Of a DNA stretch of 64,000 bases, positions 47,049 through 62,000 are shown one piece after another. Position 1 is the stretch's first letter. The number at the start of each line of letters is the position of its first letter. Made by a program: the position numbers and the translations under genes. The DNA lies in contig NC_058063.1 in NCBI RefSeq assembly GCF_020085105.1, positions 6,606,501 to 6,670,500 of the forward strand, in the 5' to 3' direction. This stretch comes from Siniperca chuatsi. Lineage: Eukaryota > Chordata > Actinopteri > Centrarchiformes > Sinipercidae. The notes beneath the pieces are model-generated. The model saw only the letters and a list, made by a program, of their open reading frames with translations. It was not told where the DNA came from and made no database searches.

Positions 47049-50000
47049 ATGTTTCTGTGTTTACTTGTTGCTGCTATGGTGTGCCAGCAGTTGCTGGGGG
47101 AAGCTGGGAGAAGGTTGCTGTGGGTGTCTTCATAACACGCCTAACTCTGCTGTCACTCACAACTTTTCACACGAGAGGTCTAACAGTAGGTCAAATTTGT
47201 TTTCATTCTTTATTAAAATCATAACAAAGCCTTAGAATGAGTTTCACCATTTTCTCAAATGAAATTCTGTTCACAGTCAAAGTGATTGAGGAAACTTGGT
47301 TGAACCAAGCTACGAGAAACAATGCGAACTGCTGAAGCACAATCACGCACAATTATCTAGCTCAACTTTGTTAACATTAGCTGACCCTGTTTGCCAACAT
47401 TAGCTTAGGCACCATAAACTACTAGTCATACCAGACCAAGTAAGGCTGCAGCAAAAGCCCTGAGTGTATTGAAATGTGCAAAACAGCATTTGAATGCTAT
47501 GAATTCAACTTTTCATTTGTAAGAGGACGAACGTGTTATTTCTTCTTTCAAAAGTTCTGTAGTCTCACTTTAAAGGGGCAGTGTGTAGGATTTAGTGGCA
47601 TCTGCTGGTGAAATTGCAGTTTGCAACCATTTGAATACTGCCCGCCTCACCCTCCCCTCCCAAGCGTATAGAAGAAACTACGGTCGCTGCGATGCTCGTG
47701 AAAAACGCGAACGGCCCTATCTAGAGCCAGTGTTTGGTTTGTCCGTTCGGGGCTATTGTAGAAACACGGCGGTGCAACATGGCGGCCTCCATGGAAGGTG
47801 ACCACCTCCCTCTGTAGATATAAATGGCTTATTCTAAGGTTATGAAAACACAACGATTCTTATTTTCATGTGATTATACACTAATAAAAACATACTTGTG
47901 AATATTATATTCCATTTCTGGCAAAATGTTACACACTGGTCCTTGAACACACACAATGAAGAAACTCAAAGCATTACTCATTAACCTTTTCTGCTCTGAA
48001 TTTCCCTGCTGCATTTCTATGCATGATCGTAGAGAGTGTCCTTGAGCACTGACACATGGATTTCCATTAGCTGCTTCCAGTAGAGCATCAGACACAGAGC
48101 TCTAAAAGTCCTATAACTTTAAGTAGTGATACAGCACGACTTTCTCTGCAGGACGTCACAGCTTAAATGCTTGGTTGACAAATGACATTTCCTGTGAAAT
48201 TAAAGGAGAATTCTGGTTTATTCCGTATTTTTGTAGCTTTGGCTGTCAATTCTATCGGTTATGATAACACTGATCTGAGAACACAGCAACATCACTAAAA
48301 CAAACAAAGCCTAATGTACATAGCTGATTGTATATTTTAAGCAATAAACACATACATTCAGGTATGAGACATTGCCTCTAAAGTGTGTACCTGCATATAC
48401 TGTTTGTAAAGTGATGTTAAACAATATTAAACCAGAGATAATGTATTTGTTTCATTTTGAGCAGTATCAACAAAGTCTCTAAAACTTGTCATAACCTTGT
48501 CCAAACAAAGATAACACACATTATTATCCTTGCAGAACAGCTGCACTGTGCTCTTTACAAACATCTGTTTTCTTATGAAACACCTCAAATATTAAACACC
48601 TCCTTCACATTCATTTTTTAGATCCTAAGAAAAAAAAATCATCCCAGATAAAATGAGTTGCAGGTCAGGCAGCTCACAACCAGAGGGCAGTGTGACACTG
48701 TGTCTTTCACTGGAAAACATTCAAATGGAGTGTAACCTGACAGTCAGGGCAGAGTATAGAGCTGCTTGGTATTCAGTGCAGCAATTTGGGAGTTTACAAT
48801 GCAGCGCTGCCATTGCTGCTGCTCCTGTGAGTGTGGCAGGTGAAGAGGCTGTAACCTACAGAGGTGGAGCTTCTTAGATGGAGAGAGAGAGATAAGTGAG
48901 GCAGAGAGCGTGAGAGAGACACAGTTTGGCCTCTTAACCCCTCCTCCCTTTTCTCTCTTATGTGGCTCAAAGTAGCACTTCATCAGCGAGAAGTAAATGA
49001 CTATTCAGGAGACTAATTCAACTAAAACTCACTGCTTCTGGTGCCAAGACATGCACTAAACTCAATTAAGAAGGTGTGCGTGAGTGTGTATGTGTGTGTG
49101 TGTGTATGTGTGGCCTCAAGAGAGATACTGCTGTCTCATCAAATTGCTCTAATAGAGCCCCCCTCCCTCCTTCTTCTGTCACCCGTTCTTTCACCTAGAC
49201 ACGCAACGTCCCGCTCTAATGTGTCAGAGTCGATTTGTGCGGGTCATTATTATTTTAGCAACGATTCTCTGCCACCTCCAGTCTTTCCCTCTAGACATAT
49301 TTCGGTTTTCACAGGAGGTGAAGGATAGAGAGGGAGGGATAGCTACAGACTGTGAGGAAGATGTTTGGTGTGTACTAATAGAGCAGCAGGCAGGCTGGCT
49401 AGTTAAGAATGTCACATAGTAGTCCCAGGACGTCCAGTTACTCGTTATGCCAAAATCACCAGATCAAGGTCACCGATTTCCTGTGTACAAAGTATAGAGA
49501 CTAGAGATAAGCTGATATAACGGTTTGTTGCCAATTTATGTGCCAACATTGGCCCAAATCCAGCTCCTTACTCAACAGCTTCAGGGGCAGCACTCTGTAA
49601 AACTATAAAAGATGAAAATCATCAGTCTGGGATCACTGGAGGTGTTTGGGTTTTAAGGTCAAAATGCCTTTTTAGAGGCTGTTCCACCTTAACAAAAATG
49701 TTTTGAACTTTTTTAACATAATACGCCCACAATTTATATATTGCCAGTTTATATCTAAATCCAGTGTCCTGGTGCACACACTTCTCACAGTCTCAACCAA
49801 AAGTCAGCCAGTTTGACTTCTTAAACAACTTTTTCCCTGATCAGCTACAAAAATGAGGATAACTTTATTTGACAGCCTAAATTTTGGCAGTAAGTGCAGC
49901 TTTTACTGCAAGCGTATAAAAAATTACATTGTGATATTTGCAGGACATGTAATACTATATGTGACAGTTACTTTTAAGATGATGTCTAAGTTTGTTTGCA

Positions 50001-53000
50001 CAGAAACTTTAGTGCAGCCTGAAGCAAAGCAATGAACCACCTGAAATGCCTGCGTGCATCACCTCGATTTCAGTTGTAATCTAAACAACTGAGATATGGG
50101 TATGGGAAGATAAGATGTGCGCAATTGCCTATTAAAAATTCTGTCTTTTCATATATGAGGTTACTGCTATGCCTGGTAAAGTTTATGAATGTAGAATGAG
50201 AGTTGGATTTTATAGGACAAATGCAAGCTGTGGGAAAACAGCAAATTCTGGCCAGCTAACTGCAAAGATAACCTGCTACACAGATCTGAAGCTCTATGAA
50301 TACTAAACACAGGAAATGATAAATAAACTATTGAATTTAATTTCATAGTGCTATCTAACACATTTTTGCAGTTTACTCTTAATGTGTTTTTAATCACTTC
50401 TACTGCACAACATACAATGTTCAAGAGAGTCAGAAATGGATTATGTATTACAAGTGGATATAAAACTTTGAAATCAAAGCTTTTATGTGTAGCGCTCTTG
50501 CATTTGCTGAGGTCATACAGGATATCATGCTTGAAAGTCCTCTTTCACAAAAAAAAGGAACAGGCTATTAACACCCTCAATAATGTACCCACTTGTTTTA
50601 AGAATACCATCATTTTATACAGTTGACAATAGCTAAAAATATCTATTTAATGACAATAATCATTTAATCATTTTATAACCACAAATATCACGTTTTTAAG
50701 ATGTTATATGTCTGTAACATAGGTCTTGGCAAACAGGTTAGAAAGGTATAACTGTCAACATGTGCATGACTAAAACGTCAATATAGAGTTGAGTAATTCT
50801 AAATATTTAAAGGTTATACTGATAACATTTTTATATAGACGAATATTTAAAAAATAATAATACATCCACAGAGCTTTTAGAAAAGTGTAGAATAAAAGTA
50901 TCACTTTCCACCCCAAAAAATTCTGATTGTGAATTAATCATTTTAAAAATGTTGACGGGTCCAAAACGAATGTTTTGTTTATCTCTGTGTGAGATGTCTG
51001 AAGTTTGGTTCCTGCTTTTAAGAAGGCTTGTGAGCCAATAGTATAATGATGTTGGTATCACGTAGTATAGTTGCCAGTTAGTGTGGAAAAAACAGACACT
51101 GACATATAGCTTTCTTAGCTTAATAGAACAACAATAACCCATAAAATTACAGTTCTGCATATTTAAACAAAATAAACAACAGCTACCGACAGCCATAGTC
51201 CTTACAACCTTAAATAATGTGTTGTCACCGGTTAGATTGTCAAAATTAGAAAAATAACAGCTTCAATCCCTGAGGAGCTACGTTAGCATTAGTGACGGTT
51301 TGCATCCAGTTACCTAACGTTATAGTTCCCTCAAACAATGTAAAGTTATAATGAAGATGCGTATCAGTGAGGATTTAGAAGTGGGCCAGGGTCTGACATA
51401 ACCGTGATCCAAAACGTGACTTTTATTGAGGGTGTCATCTCATATAGCAGTCTAACATTAGCCCTATTATGAGACACTTCGCCATGGGTACATTTGGCTA
51501 GCTAGCCATGTAGCCAGCTGCGTTGAGCTCAACAGATACTGTACTCATGTTAATATGAAAATCTGAAAATACTGACATGATCATACAGTCATCCTTTCTC
51601 CCTGTATTGTTGCCATTGTTGCTGTGTGGCGCTCAGCTGTTTTTTAAAACCCACTATAAGATTTGTTTTCAGCAAGAAAACACTTCGACTAATTTTAGGT
51701 CAACACAATGCGCTAGCTAACGTAAATTTTTAATGTAGTTGTCTGTCTTATGTCGAGCGCTGTGGGTTTTAATAGCATCCCTACAATGTACTGTACTGTA
51801 CTCTTTGATTGGATTAAAATGTAAATATTTACCTAATGTCTTATAAAGATGATTGAAATGTCATTTTACGATAAGTGTTGCAATATAGGGCCCCTATAAT
51901 TATTAAATGATGGGGAAAAAAGGGTTACCTAAAGCTAGCTAGCCATATTAATAGATTACCTTAGATAACGTTACATGAAACACCACCGCACAAAGTAACC
52001 TAAATCTATAGCTAATGTGTAGTTATATGTTGCAAAAGGAATTCATTACTCTATCATGAAAGATTCATCACTTGATATGATTCTGACTATCACTCCACTC
52101 GACCATGAAATATGCAGGTTGTGCAATGAACTGGCAGCCACTGTAATGGAATGGAAGGGGGAAGGTGGAGTGCGTCATCTAGTGGCTGGATGTCATCAAT
52201 GTTATCAATAGCACCTTTAATTCATCACACTGTAAAGGTGTGTTCAGGCAGAAAGCTTCCTGTTGTATCAGCAAATTTGACAGCAGGACCGTTTGTGCAG
52301 TGTGTTTATTTATTATTACAGTCAATGGACCGACTGTACAGATGTTAGCTAGCTAGCAACATACACAACGACCATGTGTGTGGAAACATTTTTAACTTGC
52401 ACTAGGCGAATTTGCGTCTAATCGTGCCCCACTTGCGTCTTTCTATTGACTTTGCATACACAAAATTCACCTTCTGTCTGAACACACCTTAAGATGTGCA
52501 CACAGATATTCACATACATGCTGACCAAAATGCATACCCAAGCGCAATCAGATGCACAAGCACTAATACATAAACCTATAGTATGACCCTGGACCCCAGA
52601 GTGGGTCTGGTCTCACCTGTTGGGCTTGGGGAACAAGATGGAGGAGTCGGGCTTGCGGATGAAGTATTCATCAGCCACCTTGCTGATGGCGACAATCTTT
52701 TTCTCTCGGCGGGGCATGGTCTCCAGGGACAGGGGGGTCTCTACTTTTGGTCGCAGCATGCCTAGGTAAGGAGGCAGCATGTGGATGAAGATCTAGGAGG
52801 AAAGGAAAGATGAAAAGCAGTAGAGTTATCTCCACAACCTACAATAAAACCAGTTTCAATTTTTTCTTCTGATTTGATTTAAAAACAGGATTGAGTTGAT
52901 GAGAGTTTAAAACTGGAAATCACAAATGTTAAAATACCCATTCATGAATATTGCTTTGACAAAACCACTTTGGGAAACAGAAGATTATTTAACTGTCCTT

Positions 53001-56000
53001 TCCACTTTCAGTCAATAGCTTGTTGGCTCTCCCAGACCTCCGAAATCCATCGTCTTTCATGGGAATAAAAAATCAATTTTGTTTGGATTTCCTGTTTCAT
53101 AATTTATGGGAGAGTTTAAATGTACTTGCTCTGTATTTGCCTATTAAGGCTGAGAAATGAGACAAAATGTTGAATTTAGCAGTGAGATAACCTTTGAGAA
53201 CAGTTGCTGCTAAATGATGTGGGTGGGGGAACCAAATGGGTAATGCTTCCAATTCCTCAACGTCTACTCTCAAGGTGTCCTTGAGCAAAGAACATAAACG
53301 CTAATTCTCCAGTGGAGCTCTTAAAGCTATGGTAGGTAGTGTATTTCAGAAGCACTTTTTATTAGATTTGTTGAAATTCACTTTACATCCTAACAGCAAT
53401 CAGTAAATCAAATGCTCTGGGGAAAAAAAGAAATCCGGTATCTGTGGCTGTCACAGGCCTTTAATTAACGCTGCGTTCCATTTGAACTGGGAAGTCCGAG
53501 TTCCCAGTCGGAAATTTCAACTGGAACGCCCCCCTGAAGTTGGATTCCGACTCGGAAAGTTGGAAGAACCTCACCACCCCCGACCTCAAAATCCAAAACT
53601 GTTAGTGAAAGCTGAAGTGATATACTGTTTATTAGCACTTCTGTCTTTTGTGGCTTATTAAATCAGTCGTACACACAGTACTGTGTGTGTTATTAAAACA
53701 GAAATACATGTTTGATAAAACCTGAGAAAAATGAAGTAAATCTTTTTATATAACCATCACTTGGTACTCATTGGCTGTCAGACTTGGAGCTGCCTTTCAA
53801 AAGAATACCAGAGGAATTTGTCTTGAAGATAAAACAGCAAATCGCTGGGCCAAATGTTAGTCTTGATCAATATCATAAATGCTGTTTGCCTCTGTAAATG
53901 GCTCTTTTATCAGCACTTTGAAGTGCTTGGATATAATTCTTTTGAAATTACTATTGGCTTCCCTGTATTGACAGATGGCGGTCAATAATAGCCTGGCAAG
54001 GATCATACTGTACTGTAGCTACAAAGCAGAATGTAACTTAAGGTGAAGCAGCTTGTTTGTATTGTAGTTTCAAAGAAAAAAGGGTGACTTCATTCAGAAT
54101 CAAATATGTCCATGTTCTTATGTGACCACCTCTGGTATTTCTTTCTATTCTATTCTCCCCTGTTTCCCAGTACACTACAACATCTGTCATGTTTCCCGTA
54201 GACTGTTCTCTCTGTGTGGGACAGTAGATCAGTAAGTCACACACAGTGACATGACTATGGCAACAAAAAGCAGTCAAAGTGGCCAAACAGCGGGAGCTCT
54301 AAGACACGTTGTTGAAGCAGTGCGTGTGGGTCAGATTTACTAAGAAAATGGCGTTGCGCAAACGTGCACTGCGGTTTTCATTGAGTTTGTGGACGCATTC
54401 TGTGTGTGTTCAGCGCCTGATATACTAAAACAGTGGCGCCTTACGCAGTCAGCTCCTGGACTGAACCTGGAACTGAACCTCCGGACGCACTCTGCCAGTG
54501 AAGAAGAGCTCATGCAGTAAGTGCAGTTCAGAGGTGGGATTTCTGCGTTTTATAACATATTGATCTTGATTTACAAAATATTTCCTTGATACACAAGGTA
54601 GGCCTACATGGCACCAGAGGGAGGGAGGGAGGGAGAGAGAGAGGGAAAGACGGAGCAGGTGGAGGTGGAGATGTTGTTGATATTGATGTTGAGATAAATG
54701 CAGCCAAACGCACTTAGTTTAGTTGTAGTCTGTAGTGATTTTACGGTTCCCTGATCATCAAATCAGTTCAAATTCAAGTTTGATGAAATCAAACCACAAC
54801 ATCCTTCCACTATTCATTTGACTACAGTAATCAGATATTATGTTAATTAATAATAGCCTAATTGCTTTTGTTTTTAGTTATACACAAGCCTATATTCAAT
54901 ATATGTTTATTTCCGCCACTACAACCTTCCTTTTCAGAGTGGAGAATTTTCCCCACATATTTTTTTGTCGCGTATAGCGTGACCTCATTAAATCCAATGG
55001 AATACATTATCATCCTTTGTTAACATGTATCATCCTATTATTTGTGCGATCCTCCCTTATACGCATATGCAATGAGGAGAGAGGTGCAGCCACTGTACAC
55101 TAAGCTGAACGAGGGAGGCCGAGGACTAGTGAGTGTCGGAACCACTGTCCAGGATGAAACAACAAAGATCCAGGAGTACATCAGGAAGATGGCCCCCAAT
55201 GATGAACGGCTAAGCGAATACCTCAGGCAGCAGAAACCCGAGGATGATGAGGAGGAGGAGGATGAACCATCATGGAGAGACAAGCCCCTGCACGGCATGT
55301 ACCACTGACAGATAGAAGAAGTGGCTGATATCAAGAAATCCTACCAGTGGCTGGAAAAGGCTAGACTAAAGGACAGCACAGAAGCACTAATCATGGCAGC
55401 AAAAGAACAGGCACTCAGTACAAAATCAATAGAGGCTCCCAGTGTACCACACCAGACAGGACCCCAGGTGCAGACTGTGCAAAGATGCCCCTGAGACAGT
55501 TCAGGACATAACAGCAGGGTCTAAGATGCAGGCAGGAACAGCGTACATGGAACGCCATAACCAGGTGGCTGGCATAGTGCACAGGAACATCTGCCATGAG
55601 TATGGGCTGGAAGTCCCAAGGTCAAAATGGAAGACACCTCCTAAGGTAGCTGAGAATGACCGAGCTAAGATCCTGGTGAGGGCTAACCAACCAGACATCG
55701 TGATGATCGACAAACAGCAGAAGAAGGCAGTGGTGACAGATGTAGCAATCCCAAGCGACAGCAACATCAAGAAGGAACACGAGAAGCTCGAAAAATACCA
55801 AGGGCTGAAAGAGGAGCTAGAAAAGATGTGGAGAGTAAAAGCAACAGTGGTGCCAGTGGCAATCGGAGCACTGGGGGCTGTAACCCCCAAACTGGGAGAG
55901 TGGCTCCAGCAGATTCCAGGTACAACATCTGAAGTCTCTGTCCAGAAGAGTGTAGTCCTAGGAACAGCTGAGATACTGCGCAGAACCCTCAAACTCCCAG

Positions 56001-59000
56001 GCCTCTGGTAGAGGACCCGAGCTTGAGGATGACAAAAACCACCCCACAGGGTGAGAGGGGGGATTTATTATATATATTTATTCATCTATTTTCTACCATC
56101 TTAGTTTAGAGTGTCAACATATCAACATTTGCTAATTAGCAAAGCAGAGCTGAGGCTCATTTGTGTTGCAAGTATTTGATCAGAAACCAGAATATTGAAT
56201 AAACTGAAATTTTGACCTGATAATGGCACTAGATGAAAAGTTAAGGAATCACCAAAGTGATTTCAATTCATCCTGAGGGATTTGTATCCAATTTCATGGC
56301 AATCCATCCAATAGTTGTCTAGTTATTTTGGCCTGGACCTGTGGCTAGACTGACCGACAGATTGACAGGGAAATCCCTAGAACCACACTGCTAGCATGGC
56401 TAAAAACCTGTACTTGGATATTTTAAAGGCTGGTTCCAGAATGTTTGACACTCTGCATATAAACATTTGACTACTGTTGACTAAGTGGCCAACAATAAAT
56501 AAATAAATGAAGAACTGAATATGCCCCCACCAAAATTTGATCCCTGGCAGTGTGGAGAAGATTTTGAAACACTACTTTGCCCTTCATGTTGGGGAAAAAC
56601 ATTACAGACAATATGATTAAGTGATTAGATAAATTAATAAAATACAATCCAAAAAATTGACTTATTTTTAGACTGTTGAAACTATTTAAAGTCCTGGCTA
56701 TGTTCCTGGTGGAATAGTGTAGTTAGTGTAGAAAAGGATGTTTTTGTCTGCAGGTAAAACCCTGCAGGTGTGATTCTTCCCACTGTCTGAGCACAGTCCG
56801 ACCAGGTCATCCGACTGACATGAATTAATGCTTAGCCAAACTACTTTCCAGTACAGCCCATTATTGACTCAGCTCTGGAATATTCCACTTGTGACACTTG
56901 TTCAAATATAAGTACATCCAGGAAATGCTGAATAATTTAATTTAAAACACACATACCTACATTTCAAGCCTTTGCTGGTTTTAACACACACACACTTAAA
57001 CATCAGACACCTGTTGGATTTCCCACAGCTTGGCACATCATGAAGAGGAGCGCTCCACTTCATCTACCTTATATCACAACGATGGCTGCCGTAACTCAGC
57101 TAGTATCGCTGCTCTGTCTATGTGAGACCAGAGCCTCAGACACAGCGACACGATCACAGCAGCAGAGCGCATCCGAAGCGACGTCAAGGCTGAGCTGAGG
57201 GACATGGTGACTGAGCAGAAGGAGGAGCTGAAGGCCAACAAGGCTGCACTTGACACCCAGAGGACCTTGGTGGGTGACCTGAGGAGAGAGAACTCAGCCC
57301 TGAGAGCCTCACAGCGCACCATGGCCATCTGAGTTAAGCAAATGGAGAAATAAAATGAGATGCTGAAGGCAACTGTCAAGATGAAGAAGAAGGAAAAAGC
57401 AGCAGAGGTGATGTCTGTCCAGAGACTGAACGCTTTGGGGACCAAAGTGACCTTTTCTGTTGCTTTGGACTGCCCTGGTGGAGATACATATGGACCATTT
57501 GACAGACTTAAAAAAGTCATTTTCAAATGGGTCTATGTCAATGTTGGCAATGCCTACAACCTGGCTCCAGGCACCTTCACTGCACCTGTGAAAGGAGTCT
57601 GTTACTTCAGGTTTAGTAGTAATAAATGGATGGGTGTTCTCTTGTATAAGAATGATCAATCTGTAAAGTACACACAATTGCAAAATGGGGATGGTCATTT
57701 GAATTTGTCCTTTACCGTGATTCTACAGCTGGAGACGGGAGATGTTATTGACACCCGTATATTTCCTAACATTAGATTTGCCCCGTCAGCATCAGGGGAT
57801 ATCACCCTCCCCTGGCTTACTGCTGTTCCCTCTGTAAGGGCTATGAGGTGACGAATGTTTCATGAAAAATATCACAGCACAAGATTCCAGCACAATTTTC
57901 CTTCAACATGTACCAGATTTCTGACAAAAATTGAGACTCAAATTTGTCTCGCAAATGACTTTTTCCCTGCTCATATGAAATTTCTGCTGATTGGCTTAGA
58001 TGTGAAGATTATTTTAAAGGATGGCGGGGCTAAATGCCCAGCTTGGAAGTGGTGCCATTAAAGAATAATGACTGTAATAAAAGAATGCTCAGAGAATAAA
58101 AGTCAATATTTCCCTCATTTCAGAATATAATTATTGTATTAGTAGAATGGACAGGTGCCCTTTTGTCAGTGATGATTTATATTCACTTAAAATTAGATAA
58201 TTTGAATTTTGTAATTCATCACAGACGTTCCAGAAACTGCTATACTGCAAACAGCATACATTAAAGTGTGCATGCTATTTCTTTCTTGTTGCTTGTTCTT
58301 AAGTAGCATAGTCTACACTGCAGCTTCACATGTACTTTATTTTTGTCATAAACATGTCCAAAGTTCTAAAAAAACATACAGTCACCAAGCAGTCTCTTCA
58401 TTGTTTCACATTAGTCTCTATAAACAGATATCTGCATAAGAATGCAGAATCTGTAGGCAAGGGACAAGATTTTGGGTTCTGGTTTCCATTTGTAGTCTGT
58501 TTGTAGTTCGGGTAGTATTGACCAATCACACAGTTGCCTATTTACACATCCTGTAGACACAGAGCAACATTAGCATTCATTTGGAGTCATGTTTCCAGCT
58601 GCCTGATTGATGTAAGTCCAAAATTCACTCTGCTTTTTACTTTGTTTTGGTTTCCACCGACTCCTAAAAAATAATTCTGGCTCTTCAGAATTCTTCTAAA
58701 TGCTTCAGTATGCTCACTAGCAGGTTGCTAACTTTCTACTGCTGCTGCTCGGTGCTGAGCAGGTAACACTGTGTGTTACCTGCTCAGCACCACCTGATTA
58801 ACATCGTATGTTCTCCTTTCCACATTGTATATCAATCAGTTTTCACTGAAAACAGCTGCCTGCTGCTGGAAACTATGTTGTTGAGACTGAACACAAATAG
58901 TAACTAATAGTAACCAAAACACTGAGCTGAAAAATGCAAAAAATACTCTCCGCAGCTGAGGGGAGCTGCAAACTTGGGTCATAATTCTCTGTGGGTTCAT

Positions 59001-62000
59001 CACTGCAAGTGCCCCCTTTCACATTCTGTGTTGTCTTTGATCCATTGTTAGTATATAAATATTGATTAGTGCAGCTTTAAACAAGACCAATACATACCTG
59101 AACATCCAAAAATTTCCCACTACCAATGTTCCGTGCACAAATCTTCCCTCTCCACATTCATGACACTGATCGTCTAAATAGTAGGAGTGAAAAGAAGCAG
59201 AACCTATAATGTTCTTTTCTCCCATCAATCCAGTACCAAGCAGCTTAGTTCCATTAAACCATGCAAATCACCCGTGTATGAGCCTTTCAAAGGTGAATGT
59301 TCCCTGAAAGCGTAACGGAACTTGGAGCAAAGTATAGAGCTGCTGCTCAGGCCTGTAATTAGCTTCACATAATGTACAGTGAGGGCAACAGCCACTGATG
59401 GAGGTTAATGGTATAACATGACGTTCAGGGTGTTGAGCAGTGTGTCAATTTAATCCAATAGTCTGCCTGAACCTAAACTACTATTGCCTCCATCACCAAA
59501 TGATCACAAAAATTAACATTACATTGATTAATTATTTCAAGGCCACAATTTACTACATCGATGGAGGCGTTGCTTGCTCACATAATGGATGATGTGCTTA
59601 AATTGATTGATTTATTTATTTATTTAGTACATTTACACCCTCATTTTCATTATGTGCACATCGTCATGACTTGTGCTTATTAACAGGTGCCTACAAGGTA
59701 ATAAAATGTGTACATGGTTGTAAAGCTTTTGCCTCTGATTTCACTCATCTGGTATAATTTGTTGGATTATTCATTATGTTTAATTAGTCTTAATAAGTTA
59801 TTGTCTTAGTTTTCTTGTTGAATAAATATATAGTAAGGCAAACAAAGATTTTATATGTGACATTGTATATTTAGCATATACTATAGAGTTTATAGTATCT
59901 TAATGGAAAGGAGGGGTGTATCTTACATTTTAATTAATGTCATGTGATTTCATTTTGATATCTATTTGCAGATTGTGATCCATGCATGTTTTATCTGCAC
60001 ATAGGAGCAGGTCACATGCAGGAATGAATACTTGTTGCACTGCAGAACGTGCTGAAAATGGCTGGTTAAACATCACTCACCATGCCTCTCTTTGATGCAG
60101 ACTGCTAAGAAAATGAAAGCCCAGACACTGAAGATATTGCCTTCATCTTTGTGAGCTGGTATCCTGCTAAAGCCTCTAACAAGAGAAAGTAAGCGTTCTC
60201 ATTCTACTAAACTGCTCTGAAATATGACAAGTGCGCAGGGGAATGAGCTATCTACGGAGAAAAAAAACAACATGTTTTGTGCAGAGCCACAGAGCCCAGG
60301 AACACAAAAATATCAATTCAGTTAAACATGTAGAATCATGTCAAACTATTTCATTCATTCATCCTCAAGTTTGATTTGATAATGTAAAGCTGTAACCAGG
60401 CTATGTGACATTTCATACTTTAGCCCATGGAGGCAGGGAGCTCACCTTGCGGACCCACATGGGCATCAGGTGAGTGTTGGGTGAGCGGTGGTGCAGATTG
60501 AGGACGACCACACTGAGGATGACAGAAAATGTGACCAGGATCATGGTGAACATGATGTAGTTGACAATGATGGGGACACCCAGTGAAGTCTCTGGGATCT
60601 TATCAGCCAGCAGCAGCAGGAACACAGTGAGGGTGAGCAACACGTTGATCGACAGACCCATCTTCTCGCCTGGTTGGGGGGGAGGGGCAATTAATACAAC
60701 GTACTTAACAATGTGGAGAAGATCTTATGTAGGCCCCATGCAGTTTACCACCAATGGCTTTATTTGGTATCTGTACATATGGAAGTTGGTGTTCAATATT
60801 TACTTTTGTTGAGGAAAATAATTATTACAGCGTGTTCCTTTAGGTCCGTGTTACAACTCATGTAGTTTTACCAGGACAAGGTGTGTTCCTTCTTCAGCTG
60901 AGTGAGATCTACTATTTTACCAGCAGCTGGCCCATGTAATTCACCAGTAAAAAGTCTAATGGAAAATGCATCTCCCATTTTAAGTGAAGGTGATTTGCCA
61001 ATAGAGCAAGACCTCTCAGGTGTGTTCAGTGGTCACTTATAAGCTGTGTTTACCTAAGACTGGTTAGAGTTGGTGGGTGATGAGAAATTGATGTGCATAG
61101 GGCAGTGCATGCTCCAATAGTGAGAAACTGTCAAACCAGAGGCATTTCACTTCAACGTGTCTTGCCAGACAGGTGATCTCTGGGAAGTACAGTGCAAACA
61201 ATTATTGATTAACAGCAAAAATGTTGTAAAAGAAAAAATATATATCTTTCACTTTAATGTCCTTGACTTTAATGTCTCTGTGTCTGGGGGGAGGATTATA
61301 CTACATGTCTGCAGATTGTGCAGGAGCACAGACCTTAAGGTCACACAAGCAGAGGGTGTAAGATTAAAAAAAAAAAAAAAAAATCAGGGGCAGCCAGAAA
61401 AAGCAGAAAGCTGTATGCACACACACACCACCTTCAGGGCCATAACCAGGATTTTAGCAATGCTAAGGCCATGTGTCCAAATTCCCCCAGAGCTACCACA
61501 CATACCCGGAAGAAATGTTTGAGAAGCCACCAAAAAGTCTGTAAAATGTTCAGATTTATTTTCTTCACATTTTAGCTTTCTTTTTTTCATTTTGTTCTAT
61601 CCATCTATCTCCCTACATGATGCTATAAATGGTGTTTCAGAAGAAGACATGCTTAATACCTTTTACTTTAATTCAGTCATTTATTTCCTGTGCTCAATAT
61701 GGAGCAGCATTTAAGATAATGTGTCAACAATGTATTAAAACCAGCTTTTACAAAAGTGTAATTCAAGTGAAATTGTAGAATGTAGACTACTCCTCATGTC
61801 AGTAAAATTCCCAGAAACAATTTCCTATAGCTATAAGGTATAGGAATTCTATGTGCCGTTGTATTATGAGCTTAAATGAGTCATTACACATGGCCATGCA
61901 GTGTGTGAGTGGTATAGTGGGTTCTTATTGGATGCCATGCCTGAATCTGGATTCACACTCTAGGACGAAAGAGCTGAACTGAGGAAAAATAATTATAATG

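Noticed and set aside
55501-55992. Minus-strand open frame of 163 codons
   Set aside because: It is antisense to the LINE endonuclease remnant, with no independent support.
57074-57526. Minus-strand open frame of 150 codons over the C1q region
   Set aside because: It is a shadow of the plus-strand coiled coil and C1q sequence.
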